Positions 12,922 to 15,286 of a stretch of 15,286 nucleotides of DNA are shown here, in pieces. The notes beneath the pieces are model-generated. The model did no database searches and had not been told where the DNA came from. It was given only the letters and a program-made list of their open reading frames with translations. This DNA is from an uncultured Oscillospiraceae bacterium (GTDB taxonomy: Bacteria > Bacillota > Clostridia > Oscillospirales > Oscillospiraceae), in assembly GCA_910587205.1 (NCBI GenBank), contig CAJULZ010000067.1, positions 1 through 15,286 of the forward strand, given 5' to 3'. The position numbers and the translations under genes are program-made. Position 1 is the first letter of the stretch. The number at the start of each line of letters is the position of its first letter.

Positions 12922-13989
12922 ATGCTGGATATTAAAATCACCCGCACCACTGACCCCAAGCCCCTGCCCGACCCGGACAAGCTGGTGTTCGGCAAAACCT
13001 TTACCAACCACATGTTTTTGATGGACTACAACGCGGGCCAGGGCTGGCATGACCCTCGCGTGGTCCCCTACGGCCCCTTGCCCTTCCATCTGTCCTGTAT
13101 GGTATTCCATTATGCCCAGGAAATCTTCGAGGGCATGAAAGCCTATCGCACCTCCGACGGCAAGGTGCAGCTATTCCGCCCCTATGAAAACGCCCGGCGG
13201 ATGAACTCCTCCTGCCGCCGCATGTGCATCCCCGAGATCCCGGAGGAGGATTTCGTCCAGGCCGTCAAGGCCGTGGTAAGCGCGGACAGGGCCTGGGTTC
13301 CCGGTAAAGCGGGCACTTCCCTATATATCCGCCCCTTCATCATCGCCACCGACAACAGCCTGGGCGTCCACGCCTCCCACAGCTACCTGTTCGCCATCAT
13401 CTGCTGCCCCGTGGGAGCCTATTACCCCGAGGGGCTCAACCCCGTGAAAATCTATGTGGAGGACGAGGACGTGCGGGCCGTCAAGGGCGGCACGGGCTTC
13501 ACCAAATGCGGCGGCAACTATGCCGCCTCCATCCGCGCGGGCGAACGGGCGGAGGGGCAGGGCTACTCCCAAGTACTGTGGCTGGATGGCGTCCACCGCA
13601 AGTATATCGAGGAAGTGGGCTCCATGAACGTGATGTTCAAGATCGGCAGCACGGTGGTAACGCCGGAGCTCACTGGGTCGGTGCTGCCCGGCATCACCCG
13701 TAAGAGCTGCCTGGAGCTGCTCCGGGACTGGGGCTACACCGTGGAGGAGCGGCTCATCTCTGCCCAGGAGCTGTTTGAGGCCGCCAAGGCCGGCCAGCTG
13801 GAGGAGGCCTGGGGCACCGGTACTGCGGCGGTGGTGTCCCCCATCGGCCTGCTGGCGGAGGGGGACGTGAAGGTAGAGGTCAGCGGCGGAAAGATCGGCC
13901 ACCTCACCCATCGGCTTTACGACACCCTCACCGGCATCCAGTGGGGGATCGAGCCCGACCCCTACGGATGGATGGAGCCGGTAGAATAA
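12922..13989 (+). CDS. ilvE: branched-chain amino acid aminotransferase
   Basis: A 355-residue PLP enzyme (fold type IV) catalysing the last step of Leu/Ile/Val synthesis or the first step of their breakdown, with 2-oxoglutarate/glutamate as partner. The length and N-terminal segment ('NHMFLMDYNAGQGWHDPRVV') fit the long, eukaryote-like BCAT subgroup. Other landmarks are EGMKAYR (70-76), 'LYIRPFIIATDNSLGV', the PLP lysine Lys195 in GFTKCGGNYAAS, 'YIEEVGSMNVMF' with the conserved Glu near 230-231, and 'WGTGTAAVVSPIG'. The ATG at 12922 has AGAAGGAG about 9 nt upstream. It is a single-gene unit with its own promoter and terminator, the only rightward gene here. No biosynthetic ilv/leu genes are adjacent. 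Confidence 0.97.
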   Translation: MLDIKITRTTDPKPLPDPDKLVFGKTFTNHMFLMDYNAGQGWHDPRVVPYGPLPFHLSCMVFHYAQEIFEGMKAYRTSDGKVQLFRPYENARRMNSSCRRMCIPEIPEEDFVQAVKAVVSADRAWVPGKAGTSLYIRPFIIATDNSLGVHASHSYLFAIICCPVGAYYPEGLNPVKIYVEDEDVRAVKGGTGFTKCGGNYAASIRAGERAEGQGYSQVLWLDGVHRKYIEEVGSMNVMFKIGSTVVTPELTGSVLPGITRKSCLELLRDWGYTVEERLISAQELFEAAKAGQLEEAWGTGTAAVVSPIGLLAEGDVKVEVSGGKIGHLTHRLYDTLTGIQWGIEPDPYGWMEPVE

Positions 13990-14000
13990 CGACAAAGCAG

Positions 14001-14028
14001 AACCCCCGGTCAACTGGCCGGGGGTTTG
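14001..14028 (+). terminator. intrinsic terminator after ilvE
   Basis: AACCCCCGG (14001-14009) pairs with CCGGGGGTT (14018-14026) around an 8-nt loop, followed by a short TTTGCT tract, 11 nt past the ilvE stop. The GC stem is strong and the T-run short. Confidence 0.8.
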
Positions 14029-14052
14029 CTCTGTGCATGGACGCGCCAAGCC

Positions 14053-14105
14053 TCTCCCCCTTTCAGGGGGAAGGCGGCATCGCCGCAGGCGGTGCCGGAT
14101 AAGGG
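14053..14105. repeat. REP-like double-hairpin repeat between ilvE and pyrG
   Basis: Two adjacent hairpins: TCCCCC/GGGGGA (14055-14060 and 14066-14071, TTTCA loop), and CGGCATCGCC/GGCGGTGCCG (14075-14084 and 14088-14097, GCA loop, one G-T wobble). They are flanked by CTCTCC and GGATAAGGG. The layout resembles dispersed intergenic repeats I associate with Oscillospiraceae genomes; that link is from memory. It lies between convergent genes and could also act as a terminator for pyrG. Confidence 0.6.
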
Positions 14106-14125
14106 TGTGCCAAAGGGACGCATCC

Positions 14126-15286
14126 CTATCGGGCCGCCGCTGCGCGGATAAATTCTCTAAACAATGGGTGCGCCCGGTTGGGCCGGGATTTCAGCTCCGG
14201 GTGGAACTGCCCCGCCACAAACCAGGGATGCCCCGGCAGCTCCACCACCTCCACCAGCCGCCCGTCCGGCGACAGGCCGGACAGCGCCAGCCCCGCCTGG
14301 GTCAGCTTCTCCCGGTAGTCGTTGTTAAACTCGTAGCGGTGGCGGTGGCGCTCGTTGATCTCACCCGTGCCGTAGATGGCCGCCGCCAGCGAACCCTCCG
14401 CCAAGCGGCAGGGGTAGCTGCCCAGCCGCATGGTGCCGCCCTTGGCCGTCACCCCCACCTGGTCGGGCATAAGGTCAATCACCGGATAGGGCGTCTGCGG
14501 GTCCAGCTCGGAGGAGTGGGCCCCCACCAGGCCGCACACGTTCCGCGCGAACTCCACCACCGCCAGCTGCATCCCCAGGCAGATCCCCAGGAAGGGGATC
14601 TTGTTTTCCCTGGCATACCGGATGGCCTCAATCTTGCCGTCGATCCCCCGGCTTCCGAAGCCGCCGGGCACCAGAATCCCCTGAACCCCTGCCAGCAAGG
14701 CATCCAACCTGTCCGGCGTAGCCTCCTCCGAGTTCACCCAGTGGATCTCCACCGACACGCCGTTCTCAATCCCGCCATGGGTCAGCGCCTCCACCACCGA
14801 CAAATAGGCGTCGTGCAGGCCCACATACTTGCCCACCAGGGCGATGGTCACCTTCCCTGTGGGGTGCTTCGCTTTATGCACCATAGTGGCCCACTCGGTG
14901 AGGTCAGGCATGTGGCAGATCAGGCCCAGCCGCCGCACCACCACGTCCGCCAACCCCTCCCGCTCCAGCATCAACGGCACCTCGTACAGGATGTCCGCAG
15001 TGAGATTTGGGATGGCATGGTCGGCGGGGATGTTGCAGAATAGGGAGATCTTGTCCAAAATCTCCCGGGGGATGGAATCATCGCTGCGGCACATGATCAC
15101 ATCGGGCTGGATGCCCAGGCTGAGCAGCTCCTTGGCGGAATGCTGGGTGGGCTTGGACTTCAGCTCCCCCGAGCCGGGGATGGACACGATCAGCGAGACA
15201 TGGATGAACATCACGTTCTGCCGCCCCCGTTCGGCGGCCACCTGCCGGATGGCCTCCAAAAAGGGCTGGCTCTCGATGTCGCCCAC
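14126..15286 (-). CDS. pyrG: CTP synthase, C-terminal part
   Basis: 386 codons are visible; the 5' part lies beyond the right edge. The enzyme makes CTP from UTP, ATP and glutamine-derived ammonia, the last step of pyrimidine nucleotide synthesis. At about 535 residues for the family, roughly the first 150 residues are missing. The fragment begins in the synthetase domain with VGDIES, followed by 'LKSKPTQHSAKELLSLGIQP'. The linker and glutaminase domain follow: oxyanion-hole region 'VPGGFGSRG' (206-214 of the fragment), nucleophile Cys236 in GICLGMQ, and His362/Glu364 in GQFHPE. The stop is TAG at 14126. Nothing appears truncated apart from the window edge. It converges on ilvE with 136 bp between them. 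Confidence 0.97.
   Translation of the reverse strand: MGDIESQPFLEAIRQVAAERGRQNVMFIHVSLIVSIPGSGELKSKPTQHSAKELLSLGIQPDVIMCRSDDSIPREILDKISLFCNIPADHAIPNLTADILYEVPLMLEREGLADVVVRRLGLICHMPDLTEWATMVHKAKHPTGKVTIALVGKYVGLHDAYLSVVEALTHGGIENGVSVEIHWVNSEEATPDRLDALLAGVQGILVPGGFGSRGIDGKIEAIRYARENKIPFLGICLGMQLAVVEFARNVCGLVGAHSSELDPQTPYPVIDLMPDQVGVTAKGGTMRLGSYPCRLAEGSLAAAIYGTGEINERHRHRYEFNNDYREKLTQAGLALSGLSPDGRLVEVVELPGHPWFVAGQFHPELKSRPNRAHPLFREFIRAAAAR

Overview
The window comes from a GC-rich genome whose gene order and protein families point to a Gram-positive Firmicute. My best guess is a gut Clostridia/Oscillospiraceae lineage (Flavonifractor-like). That guess rests on gene order, codon bias and a general impression of the repeats; no database was searched. 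Almost everything is housekeeping, and no defence system, prophage, CRISPR array or RNA gene is visible.

Layout, right to left. The 3' two-thirds of pyrG (CTP synthase) runs leftward from the right edge and converges on a rightward, single-gene ilvE unit (branched-chain aminotransferase) with its own promoter and terminator. ilvE is divergent from gdpP, the first gene of a long leftward run. The order of that run is gdpP (c-di-AMP phosphodiesterase) - rplI (L9) - small zinc-ribbon membrane protein - dnaB (replicative helicase) - tilS - hpt - ftsH - lepB (signal peptidase I) - unknown 8-TM protein - metG - lipoprotein - tatD (first 27 codons only). It joins two widely conserved Firmicute clusters (gdpP-rplI-dnaB and tilS-hpt-ftsH) to metG-tatD. 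Many junctions overlap or are only a few bases apart, so cotranscription over much of the run is likely. The clearest breaks are the repeat-filled gap before rplI, the mobile element before dnaB, and the hairpin-plus-promoter region after metG.

The accessory material sits between the housekeeping genes. (1) A 162-bp MITE-like near-palindrome (9621-9782), flanked by TA dinucleotides, has landed in the stop codon of the zinc-ribbon gene, just upstream of dnaB. (2) A 53-bp direct repeat (10525-10577 and 10658-10710) brackets a hairpin between gdpP and rplI, and one copy encodes the last eight residues of GdpP. (3) A double-hairpin REP-like sequence (about 14053-14105) lies between the convergent ilvE and pyrG. 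(4) A lipoprotein gene with its own promoter and terminator sits between metG and tatD.

I found no convincing new multi-gene system. The most promising unknowns are the 8-TM protein translationally coupled to metG, the zinc-ribbon membrane protein in the rplI-dnaB gap, and the repeat families.
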